Shown here: positions 10,374 to 19,834 of the stretch, piece after piece
Numbering within the stretch: the stretch's first letter is position 1
How the letters are laid out: every line of letters begins with the position of its first letter
NCBI GenBank assembly: GCA_030844895.1
Contig: CM061233.1
Location: forward strand, 95,967,499-96,031,498
Source: Ambrosia x helenae
Taxonomy: Eukaryota; Streptophyta; Magnoliopsida; Asterales; Asteraceae
Length of the DNA: 64,000 nucleotides
Reading direction: 5' to 3'
Position numbers and translations under genes: made by a program
Notes under the pieces: model-generated
The model's input: only the letters and a program-made list of their open reading frames with translations
Database searches by the model: none
What the model was told of the DNA's origin: nothing

Positions 10374-12935
10374 ATTTGGGAACCCAAGCCAGTTTGGCTT
10401 TGGGTTTGCTCTTGAGAACATTTACAGTTTGTTCTTGACCAAGTTGAGGAATCCATGTCCTTTTGGCAATGGATTTTTCATTAAGAGCAATGGTGGTATC
10501 CTTTTGAGGACCACCATCAACTTTGGTCATCAGTAGTTGTACCATGTTCATGAGATCTTTAATCTCAGCAGTTTGTGAAACTGCTGATGATTTAGGTCTA
10601 ACTACTGAAAGAGAATTTTGAGAAAAAGATTTTTGTTGAGATTTTGTCTTTTTCTGAGAAAAGGTGTTTTCTGGTTGTTGTTTCTTGGGATAAAAAGTTT
10701 CTTCATAATCATTTCTGATTTGTTTTCCCACAACCAGTTGTTGAATTTTCTTGTTGTACTGAATACCTTTTCTGTATCTGCAAAATTCTGTCTTGTGGTT
10801 GAACAGACCACAGATTTCACATTCTTTTGCCTTTTCTTTTTGATTTAAAGACAAATTTCTGACTGTCATGATTGGTTTTAGGTCATCAGTAGTTTTCAGG
10901 TTCTCAACTCCTGATGTAGATGAAACTACTGATGGCTTAATGTCAGATTTTATCAGTACTTCTGAAGAACTTTCATTGTTTGTTTTTAGAAAGTTTTCAT
11001 GGAAAGATGTGCATTCTTTCTCTTCAGAAGTTTCACATGAAACAATTTTTCTCCCATCTTCAGTAGTTTTGGGGGAAAAATCTGTTGGTGTTTCAGTGTG
11101 ATTGTACCCTATGCCAAACCTAACATTTGAAGCACTTTGTTTGTTTAGCAATAGTTGGTACCCCTTACAAGATTCAACCCATTTTTCACAAGTGACCTTG
11201 GTGTCAGCAAGCTCTTTTCTGACATTTCCTAGGTCATTTATCATGATTTTAATTTGTGCTTGGGTTTCAATAGCATGTTAGTTAATTTAGAAATTTCTTT
11301 TGTTTTTGCAGCAAGTTTTCTTTCTAAATCACATTTCATCTGAGTGAATTTTCTCTCAGAGTCATTTGCTTTACCTTGTAAGTGCACATTAGTCTCTCTT
11401 ATGAGAGCAAAAGATTCTTTACAAGAAGTTGAACAAAGTTTTGTCAAAGATTCTTTTGATACCTGTGACAAGGCAGATTTTGAGGTGCATCCCTCAAATG
11501 CCATCAAGGCAAAGTTCTTTCTGCCATTGTCAGGCTCTCCCCAGTTGATGTCAAACATCTTGTTGTCTGCATCAGGGTTACACTCAGTAGTGTCAAAAGG
11601 AAGACTGCTCCAGTCAACATACCCTGAAGTAAATAAACTTTGTTGTGAGGGTTGCTGAGTCTGTGGAGGTTGTTGAGCAGCTAGAATGGGAGGGATTGAT
11701 TGTTGGCTCTGCATCTGTTGAGCAGGCATCTGTACATATTGTACTTGTGGCACATATTGGTGTTGTGGAGCTTGTGCCTGTACAAAATGTGCACTCCCAT
11801 GTGTTCCATTATTCCTGTTATAACTAGGGTTAAAATTATTTCCAGACTGAGATTGGTTAAAGCTAGAGCTTCTACACTCTCTAGCAAAGTGTCCCAACTT
11901 TTGACACTTGTGACATCTAAGTTTAGATTTGTCAAAACCAATTTTTGTGGAACTGTTGAGTCCTGGAAATTTCCTTCCTGACCTTTTGTAAAATTTTTTT
12001 GTTTTTATACTCAACATGGCCAGTTGGTGTAGAATATCCATTTCTTCCAAGTCATCACTGCTGAAATTTTTTAAATCATCCATGATAAAACACATGTTAT
12101 CAGCAGTTTGACTAAAATCATCATTGTCATAACCTGGGAATGATCTTTCAGATGAGATCCCAGCAGTTATGTCAATATGGTCAAAAGATCCAAAACTATT
12201 TGAACAAGTTGGTGAGTCTTGTCCTAATAGTGTTGTACTACCTGGTAGATAGTCATCAGCAGTTTTACCAGAACTTTGTAACTTTTTCTTTTGATCAATT
12301 TCTCTTTCAAAAGTAAGTAATCTCCCATGTAGTTTTGTAAGAGTGAGGGAGCTAAAGTCTGGTGAAGATCTTAAGACTATAGAGTATGTTTCCCATTTTT
12401 CAGGTAAAGACCTTAAAAATCTATGAAGCATAGATACAGTTGTGTAGGTCTGACCATTTAATTTTAGCTCAGATATTAATGAGGAGAATCTTTCAAATTG
12501 TTGAGTTAAAGTTTCCCCATTTATGTGAGCAAAAGTTTCATATTGTTGAGCCAGGATTTCTCTAGTGTTGGCAATCACCTCTTCAGTTCCTCCAAACTGT
12601 TCTTTGAGGCAGTCCCAAAGCTCTTTGGCACTATCACAATGTAATAGGCCAGAGTAGATTTCATTTGGGAATGCCATTGCCAACATAGAGAAAGCTTTAG
12701 CATCAAGCTCAAGTTTTAGGAAATCATCATCTGTATAGTCTTTTGGGTCTTTTGGTATTTCTTCTTTAGTTTCAAGATTGATATTTACTGGTTTGTGAGG
12801 ACCATATATCACAGATTTCCAGCAACCAGTGTTGGTCTGTGATAATGTATGTGCCATTCTCCTTTGCCAGATATTGTATTCATTTCTTACTAGCATAGCA
12901 GGTTTATTGGCAGAACCAGTATTATGAGGATCCAT
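10366..12935 (-). pseudogene. gag: Copia A gag (nucleocapsid polyprotein), one frameshift
   Basis: Starts MDPHNTGSANKP at ATG 12935, only about 140 bp after the primer-binding site. The N-terminal half resembles the Copia Gag capsid type (residues about 10-230). A CCHC zinc knuckle, CHKCQKLGHFAREC, is near residue 340, followed by Gln/Pro-rich linkers and a coiled-coil region. A one-base shift near 11277 moves the frame. The second part (11244-10366, 292 codons) carries a second knuckle, CEICGLFNHKTEFC, and ends AWVPKSN before the stop. Two separated knuckles in a Gag of about 850 residues are unusually many for Copia but match the Gag of Copia B. The product would coat the genomic RNA in virus-like particles. 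Confidence 0.92.
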
Positions 12936-13076
12936 TTTAAAGAGTATTGATTTGTCAAATATCTCTTAAAGTGATGGATGTTGATAAAAGTGAACTTTTA
13001 ATTCTTTATTGAATATCAATAAGAGCCTGTGTCTGATTCTCAATGTGTTAGATTGATATGTGATCAGATAAACCAG

Positions 13077-13089
13077 TGCTCTGATACCA
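13077..13089 (-). other. Copia A primer-binding site
   Basis: Minus strand TGGTATCAGAGCA, two bases inside the 5' LTR end at 13092. It is complementary to the 3' end of initiator methionine tRNA, the standard primer for plant Copia and Gypsy elements. Confidence 0.95.
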
Positions 13090-13091
13090 AT

Positions 13092-13779
13092 TGTTGGATC
13101 AGTATTGCTCTTTGTATGAACTTGCTAGTGAACACTTAAGTGTTTAGCAAGTTCTTTATCAGTTTTAGCACAGCGGAATGTTTTAAGTTAAAGCTACACT
13201 TATCAACAGGAGTTATTACTCCCCCTGGATGTTTGAGAAAACTAAAGACAAGTATTTAATGAGAATCTAAGTATTGAATGAGAATGAATACTTAAACAGA
13301 TTCTCAGTAAATGAAATGGAAATAACAGTGATAAGCTTTGAAGGATTTATGTATTAAAAATCAATGTCTAAAACAGAGGGATGAACCCATCTATTTATAG
13401 ACTTTACATATACATGAACCTTGCCAAAAAGCAAGTTCAGAAACAAGTTGCAACAAGTTGCAATCTTGGAACTCGTACAAAAAGTTAAAGTAATACTAAA
13501 CTAATAAATTACTGAAACATAAGGCGGTGGAAAGATTCTTGAACAAGTGCTGATGAATGACAAACTACTGATAAGTAGTTTGTCTTCAGTAGTTCTTCAG
13601 TAAACTGTCTGGTTTGAACTTCAGAACTTCTGATGCATTTCTTCTTCAGTACTTGTAGAATCCTTCTTCAGTACTTTTGTCTTCTTTCTTCAGTAGTTCT
13701 GTACTTAGAATATTTTTGACAGAAGTGAATTAGACTTAGGTTTCCAAAAGTGGTTTCACCAATCCTCTTTGTCCTAACA
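13092..13779 (-). repeat. Copia A 5' LTR
   Basis: 688 bp partner of 2408-3095. TATA box (minus TATAAATA) at 13392-13399, palindrome at 13559-13584. This LTR would drive the genomic transcript leftwards. Confidence 0.95.
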
Positions 13780-14114
13780 CATATAACAAACATAGAGGTT
13801 TGGGTTTGTTTAGAAACTGTTTTAATGAGTTTTCAAAGACACAAATGTTTAGAAATTAGGTCTGGACCTTTAGGGATCAAAACAATATCATTACAAAGGT
13901 TTGGGATGAAGAACACACTTTGAAATTGTAAGATTATGAGATGTAAAGCTTGGAAATGTGATTTCTTGCTCAAAAACGTGTTGCAGGGGTTGGATAAGGT
14001 TTGGGGTGGCTTTGGGGTGTATTAGGGTTTCACAAATGATGTTTTAAAACATAAGGGAGGTATTTATAGGCGTTTTTAGTCGTCACATGCAGAACAGGCG
14101 ATTACACAGCAGCT

Positions 14115-14269
14115 ATTGGCGATTAGGATTCTAATCGCCTATACTATTGGCGATTAGGATTCTAATCGCCTATACTATTGGCGATTACAATCCTAATTGC
14201 CTATACTATTGGTGATTACAATCCTAATTGCCTATACTATTGGTGATTACAATCCTAATTGCCTAATCA
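14115..14269. repeat. 31-bp tandem repeat with internal palindromes
   Basis: Five units of 31 bp start at 14115, 14146, 14177, 14208 and 14239. The first two contain the palindrome GGCGATTAG-gatt-CTAATCGCC; later units carry scattered C-to-T type changes. The array sits just upstream of the LTR A TATA box in element orientation. Confidence 0.9.
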
Positions 14270-14640
14270 CCCCTTATTTACATGCAATTACGCGTAATCA
14301 CCTATAATGTCATGCAATTACGCGTAATTACTATTTTAACACATATAAACACGTATTCACATACCGAAAACTCACATAATGATTACAAACATATAATGCA
14401 CGATAACTAACACGTTTACGTCCGTTCACCAATTCCCGGGACTCGAGACTTGCGTGTGTGCGTTAATCCCGGCGATTCCATGAATCACCGATCCTTGTAC
14501 ACATGGTTATGGACCGACACCCAATGATCCCTCGGACCATTGTAACGACTCTCGATGATTCCCGAATCATCGACACGACTCAACCGACCCGGTCAAGTAT
14601 GATATTAAGTAGTTGTTTTCAATGTGTTCGTTGAGTTAGA

Positions 14641-14735
14641 CTCGTATGTATGCAAAGTATGAAACGTATGTATGTAAAGTATGAAACGTATGTATGTAAA
14701 GTATGAAACGTATGTATGTAAAGTATGAAAAGTAT
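14641..14735. repeat. 22-bp tandem repeat in LTR A
   Basis: About four copies of CGTATGTATGTAAAGTATGAAA. The corresponding stretch of LTR B (54215-54245) has only one copy, so this is a local amplification. Confidence 0.9.
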
Positions 14736-14760
14736 TAACCTGAATATGTCGGGTGTCACA

Positions 14761-15636
14761 AATATTCATGTTTATGCTTTTATTCGGAGATGACATACAA
14801 TGTATACACACACGTATCATAAAGTTACATGGACACAATCACACAACAATATTATAATCAAAACACAATTCTAACAAAGTGATACTCGATTTTGACTAAA
14901 CATCAAAGTTTCACAACTCTACTACACTAATTCGCAACGAAATTAGGTTAGAATTCATTAGGTGAGCAAACATTTTATTTTGTTTTTATATCAAAATACA
15001 CATAAATATGTTTATGTCTTTTTATGTATTGGCTAAATATGTATTATATGTATCATGAGATTTAAAAAAATCAACACACTTATGTAAGTATACAATTGAA
15101 TAAACATATGTATAAAGTAGTTGTTTGTTTGATTTACTAAAACAGAAATATACAAATATAACCCAAATAAACATTGTGGCCTATTAAACATGGAAACCCA
15201 AAAGACTTGCTTAAACTTATTTGGGCTTGGGCTAATACACGTCTTTGTAATAAAAATAAAAATAACAATTAAGATGTTTATTTTGTAATTAAAAGACTAA
15301 ATATTAAACTAAGAAATAAGAACCATCACTTTGTAAACTGCATGCAAGTACATGTCTTTCATCTGATGAAGTAATTAATAGGCAAACCAAATATTAATGA
15401 TTATTAGTGTTGAAAATAGATGTTCTCACTTCAGATCTTTACACGCGGTTTGATAATATGCATACAATAATAATAATCAGGAAAAATAAATCACAAAACA
15501 AATAAACACCAAAACAAACACACACAAGTTCTAACAAAAAAAAGAGATTAAAAGATGGAAATGGTTGTGCATTGGTGGTTCTGCAGGTTCAACCGTAGAT
15601 ATTTGGTTACCATGAACAACAATACAACTTTAGTTT
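14761..15636. other. AT-rich stretch without recognisable features
   Basis: Flank of LTR A. I see no gene, RNA or transposon end. A TGTATGT/TATGTAT-rich AT background dominates. Confidence 0.6.
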
Positions 15637-16089
15637 TTGGTTCAAGAAAGGCTGTTATGGAAATGGGGGAAGATTTTCAAAGACAAATATATGATTTTGG
15701 AAGAACAAATCGGGTTGCCATGTTATGAAGAAAGTAGACTGATAAGAAAGTTAGATGAAAAGTTTGGAGAAGATGAGTTTGATGAACTTATGGAGGTATT
15801 TCATGTCAATAGTTGGTTTTTGGTTGAAAAGTATAATATAGCAAGTGTTCAGTTTACCAATGGTGAATATCGGTTGATCAGAAGAGATGACATTGAAAAT
15901 TCCAATGACATAGAGTTCCTGGAGGAACTCGATCAAGTCCGATTGTTTAACAGCAGAAGAAGCACAGCCATGCTCAATTTGGAACAAATGATCTGTCTAA
16001 GAATCATGTGGCTGAGGGAGCAAGCGGCAATGGTGGAACCAGAGGAGCCATCCGATTCTGAGGTGGATGATGATGATGAAGCTTATTAA
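15637..16089 (+). CDS. Uncharacterised ORF, possible host gene remnant
   Basis: Open for 150 codons after an upstream TAG; the first codon is TTG. The first in-frame ATG (about 15688) would give about 133 residues beginning MILEEQIGLPCYEES. The protein is charged and apparently helical, rich in Leu/Glu/Asp, and ends in an acidic tail SDSEVDDDDEAY. I recognise no domain. It lies in the only stretch of the window not clearly inside a mobile element. The following 400 bp are T-rich like a plant 3' region. It could be the last exon of a host gene, a captured fragment or chance; confidence is low. Confidence 0.35.
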   Translation: MVQERLLWKWGKIFKDKYMILEEQIGLPCYEESRLIRKLDEKFGEDEFDELMEVFHVNSWFLVEKYNIASVQFTNGEYRLIRRDDIENSNDIEFLEELDQVRLFNSRRSTAMLNLEQMICLRIMWLREQAAMVEPEEPSDSEVDDDDEAY

Positions 16090-16739
16090 ATATGTTATGT
16101 TTGGTTATGCTAATTATGTTTTATAAGTATGAACCTATTTTTTTGGAATGTTAAATATGAACTTAAAATAGTTTGCGTTTCATCTTTTTTGAATATTTTA
16201 GGATGCATTTTAGTAACAACTTTAGTAAAAGTTGTAATTTTGATGTATAGTAATTAGAAGAACCTTAATGAATTGTGTTTCATAATTTGTTGGTTTTGTT
16301 ATTATATTAATATATTGCATTATGTTGATCTGAATTTTAATTTAGGTTGTTTTTTAGTTATATAGTGTTTCCATAATTCTTGATTAGAATGAAAAATGTC
16401 CTGTGATTAAAGTGTTAGGAAATAGGATTGAAAAAAGTTGTGTATTGATAGAAAAAATATGTATAATGGGGAATGTAAAATTGAAACTAAGGGTGCGTTT
16501 GGTTCACATGAATTGAATGAAATTCAATGGAATTGGAATTTTAATTCCAACTCTTTAGGTGTTTGGTTCATTGAATTTGTTGGAATTGGAATTTCAATTC
16601 CAATCTTGTGTGTTTGGTTGACAAAGGAATTGGAATTTGGTATGAATTCCTTCAAATTCCTTTACCTAAGGGAATTCAAAATCCTTCCAATATTAGAAGG
16701 AATTCAAGTCAATTTATTGAAATCTTCGAACGGTTGGCA

Positions 16740-17350
16740 TCATTTTGACTCGAACCGATTCGAACAGTACCATTTCAACGCGAACCGCTTAGATCCGAAC
16801 CAATTCGGACCGTACCAGTTTTGACAGGTACCATTTCGACCCGAACCGTTTCGTACTCTATCAGTTTCGACCGGGTACCGTTTCGACACGAACCGTTTCG
16901 TACTGTACCAGTTTCGACCGGTACCGTTTTGAACCGTACCAGTTTCGACCGGTACCATTTTGGACCGAACCGTTTCGGACCAGTTTCGACCGACAGCGTT
17001 TCGACCTGTACCATTTCGCCCGTAACGTATTGGACCGAACCGTTTTGGACCGTACCAGTTTCGGCCTGTACCGTTTTGGACTGAACCGTTTCGGACCAGT
17101 TTCGACCGATACCGTTTCGACCGGTATCGTTTCGACCTGTACCGTTTCGCCCGTAATGTTTCGGACCGTACCAGTTTTTGACCGGTACCATTTCCGACCA
17201 GTTTCGACCGATACCGTTTCGACCGGTATCGTTTCGCCGTAACGTTTCGGACCGTACCAGTTTTGACGGGTACCGTTTCGGATCAGTTTCGACCGATACC
17301 ATTTCGACCGGTATCGTTTCGACCTGTACCGTTTCGCCCGTAACGTTTCG
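16740..17350. repeat. Degenerate minisatellite in the Tourist-like element
   Basis: About 600 bp of short units such as ACCGTTTCGACCGGTACC and ACCAGTTTCGACCG, rich in CGGTACCG palindromes. Remnants of the same unit reappear at 47071-47140, beyond the nested insertions, so the array was cut by the LTR element. Overlapping ORFs on both strands (16740-17363) are repeat artefacts. Confidence 0.9.
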
Positions 17351-17572
17351 GACTGAATTGTAACATCACGAATTTCCCCTAATTTTTTTTATGATAAAAA
17401 GAATGTATTGTTTTAAACAATATATGTTTTAAATACCTTAAACTAATAATTATTTGTATCTCGACACTTTTGTACATTTTAAAAATATTTCGAGTCACTT
17501 TCGGGCTTATATAATCATATTATGAATTTAGAATAATATAGTTTTAGGTAAATAATTGCCAAAAAAAAGATT

Positions 17573-17648
17573 TGTGTGGACCGGGACTCGAACCCGCGTC
17601 CACAGCCAACCAACACACAGTGACAACCAACTGAGCCAACTATCATCT
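17573..17648 (-). pseudogene. tRNA-like sequence (degenerate tRNA or SINE head)
   Basis: On the minus strand, TGGCTCAGTTGG (17628-17639) matches the A box and GGTTCGAGTCC (17584-17594) matches the B box of RNA polymerase III genes, spaced as in a tRNA. The T-arm stem is nearly intact, but acceptor and anticodon stems do not pair, so a functional tRNA is unlikely. Confidence 0.5.
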
Positions 17649-17698
17649 TGTGTAGTATTTCAGAAGAAAATAAACTTAACACACTCCTTAAATTGATC

Positions 17699-17841
17699 AG
17701 TCAAAGTCCTGGTCAAAGTTCTATTCAAAGTCTTAGTCAAACAGTCAAAGTCTTAGTCAAATAGTCAATTCATCATAAAAACCTTACTTTATGGTGTTGA
17801 CCAATTTTAATGGCTAATTGAATCCAAAACTAGTATAAAAA
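17699..17841 (+). promoter_or_regulatory. LTR promoter with W-box cluster
   Basis: Six AGTCAA/GGTCAA cores (TTGAC[CT] on the minus strand) lie between 17699 and 17768 and one TTGACC at about 17798, followed by TATAAAAA at 17834-17841. W boxes are WRKY binding sites and are typical of stress-responsive plant LTR promoters. Activity is inferred. Confidence 0.55.
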
Positions 17842-18679
17842 CCCACATATGACCCATTATACTTTGCACCTCTAAATCGATTGTTTCAATCCGATTAAAC
17901 TTTCCCTCATACCCTTCTTCTATAGTCTATTACTTCTACAATTGAAGCTTTGATTATAAGCTCTTGTAATTGGCGAATTGGAAGCTTGATATTCTTTCTT
18001 TTTCGACTAGCTACGTTGTTGAGTCTTTGGGATTCGCCTCGCATACTTTCACAACACTTAGAGGATAATTCACCTTAGCCAATGTTAGTTTACATAGCCC
18101 CTTTTTCTGTTTTATATTTTTGGGGTGAAACATGTTTAAACATTTTATACACTATCATTTACTCATTCTTACATTGTTGAAACTTGTGATTCAATTACAC
18201 TATCATTTACTCATTCTATCATTTGACTGTAACAAAAAGACACAGTACAATCATTAACATTGATCAAGCCGCCTGTTTAGATTATAGCGCTATAGGTCTG
18301 ACAAACCCATCCCCCAGCATAAATTCAGGGATGATCGATAACAGTAACAACATTTAACTAACTTGCGAGTTAGTCATCAGTCGACACAAGGTTTGATTGT
18401 ACAAAGACGCATTGTTACATGTCGGAATCATACTCTATCATCATACAACTGTGATTGTTGTACAAACTATTGTTATCAATTATATTCAAAAACCTATGTA
18501 TTCTCACCAACTTTTGTTGACCCAAAATATTTTCAAACTTAACATGTTTCAGGTTCTACTTGCTTGAAGATTTGAATTAATGCTTGAAGATGTGTGCATA
18601 GTATTATTCATTTTGATGTACGAATTCTTGTAGAACAATTGTATGTAACTTATTTAAATCATTTAATGAAATTTATTAT

Positions 18680-19195
18680 TGTAGATGCAAAAGTGAGACT
18701 AATGCTTCGGATTGAACAACAAATATGTTTTTGGTGATTGTCGTTGGTGCGAAGGAGGATTTCAGAAGGTACGAATGAAGATCAGTTGGTGCGAAGGAGA
18801 AAGCTGAAGACGAATGTGAATATAGTTTATTGTAAAACTTGGTTCGACCAGTCAATTTGGGCGAACCTGCACATTCGCACAATCAATTTGGGCGAATGTG
18901 CAGTCTATAAATAGACAAGTTTGATTTTTGAATGTAACTTTTGGTCATTATTATTCCCTCCACTTTCTGATATTCTCTCTAGTGTTTTGTTTAACTCTTT
19001 TAACGTTCATACCTTGTTTGTAATCATATTTCAACGTGTAATCGAGTTGTTAATTAATGAAAAGCTTTTGAAAATGATGATCTGTGTGTTTTAATCTGTT
19101 TGACTATTATTTTGTGATAGTTTTAGGGATTCCGCACCTAAAACTAACTTGTTTGATCATTCTTTGTTGTTATACGATCCTTTCACGCACATACA
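18680..19195 (+). repeat. Copia B 5' LTR
   Basis: 516 bp. TATA box TATAAATA at 18906-18913. Two adjacent hairpins lie directly upstream: GGTTCG/CGAACC (18841-18867) and a 12-bp stem CTGCACATTCGC/GCGAATGTGCAG (18867-18903), ending three bases before the TATA box. Confidence 0.95.
18841..18913 (+). promoter_or_regulatory. Copia B promoter: tandem hairpins plus TATA box
   Basis: Two units of the caatttgggcgaa motif each close a hairpin; the second has a perfect 12-bp stem and a 13-nt loop. TATAAATA follows at 18906. The 3' LTR has the same layout at 44301-44373. Confidence 0.6.
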
Positions 19196-19198
19196 AAG

Positions 19199-19211
19199 TG
19201 GTATCAGAGCC
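19199..19211 (+). other. Copia B primer-binding site
   Basis: TGGTATCAGAGCC, three bases after the 5' LTR end, complementary to initiator Met tRNA. Confidence 0.95.
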
Positions 19212-19834
19212 ATTCTGGATCAAACAACCACAAATTAATAGTTTTTCAGTTGATTTGGACCCAATTTTGGTCAAAAAGTTTCTGTTTTCAATGAACAAAC
19301 TGATGTGATAAGATTTTGATTGATTACAACTTGATTTCGAGGTTAAATTGGATAATTCTCTTCATTAAAGTTGTTCCAAATCAATTCCGATTCAAAACCT
19401 GATTTAGATCATCAAAATCCATCAACATTTGATAAACATGATCAAAATTAACGGATTTTCAAAGAATAACCGTTTTTGAATTCTCTGGGGTCGAAAGAGA
19501 GAGTTTGGTCGAAAGTGGAATTTCTTTGGGTCGAAAGAAGGATTTTGTGGTCGAAGGAGGTGTTATAGTGGTCGAAAGTAAACTTTGATTGCTTATTTTG
19601 TTCATTCGCCTAGTTGTGTCACCTTCGATTGATCGAACGGTTGAAGGAGCAGAAGAACGGTCGAAAGAGAGACGAAAGCGGTCGAAGGAGATTTTGTTAT
19701 TTCAGTCCACATTCGTATCAATCAAAACGGTCGAAGGAGAACATTATTTCTCATTCGCACGTTCGACTGTACAAAGGAGTATCCTGTTTTAAAACATTTC
19801 TAATCTTTTCATGTTTAATCGTTTGCAGGACAAG
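19212..19834 (+). promoter_or_regulatory. Copia B leader with GGTCGAA-type motif repeats and a splice acceptor
   Basis: Untranslated leader holding many ggtcgaaagag/ggtcgaaggag motifs (19490-19760). A donor-like GAAA/GTAAAC lies at 19578. A branch-point-like CTAAT followed about 25 nt later by GTTTGCAG (AG ends 19828) sits seven bases before the gag ATG at 19835. Splicing is inferred. Confidence 0.45.

Larger units (their letters stand above)
2408..13779 (-). mobile_element. Copia A: complete Sirevirus-like Copia retrotransposon
   Basis: Two 688-bp LTRs (2408-3095 and 13092-13779) start TGTTGG and end TAACA. They are flanked by the 5-bp duplication catat (2403-2407 and 13780-13784). A primer-binding site for initiator Met tRNA lies at 13077-13089 and a purine tract at 3096-3112. 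Internal order on the minus strand is gag, pol (protease, integrase, reverse transcriptase, RNase H), then a long third ORF. Copia domain order, a long Gag with two zinc knuckles and a third ORF after pol indicate the Sirevirus (SIRE/Maximus) lineage. About 11 LTR mismatches counted by eye make it older than Copia B. It is inserted in LTR A. Confidence 0.95.
13785..14760 (-). mobile_element. LTR A, right part
   Basis: Continuation of LTR A after the Copia A target duplication. It ends at 14760 with GGGTGTCACA; on the minus strand the LTR starts here with TGTGACACCCG. TATA box (minus TATAAATA) at 14061-14068. Homologous to LTR B at 54192-55060 in inverted orientation. Confidence 0.85.
17359..18679 (+). 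repeat. 5' LTR (first part) of the coding-deficient element
   Basis: TG start at 17359, inverted to the GTTACA end at 44731. Contains a tRNA-like segment (17573-17648), a W-box cluster (17699-17802) and a TATA box (17834-17841). The remainder to the Copia B insertion is AT-rich without ORFs. Confidence 0.85.

Noticed and set aside
16740..17363. Protein genes in the ACCGTTTCG array
   Set aside because: ORFs on both strands arise from a minisatellite with no internal stop in some frames.
17573..17648. Functional tRNA gene
   Set aside because: A and B boxes are present but acceptor and anticodon stems do not pair.
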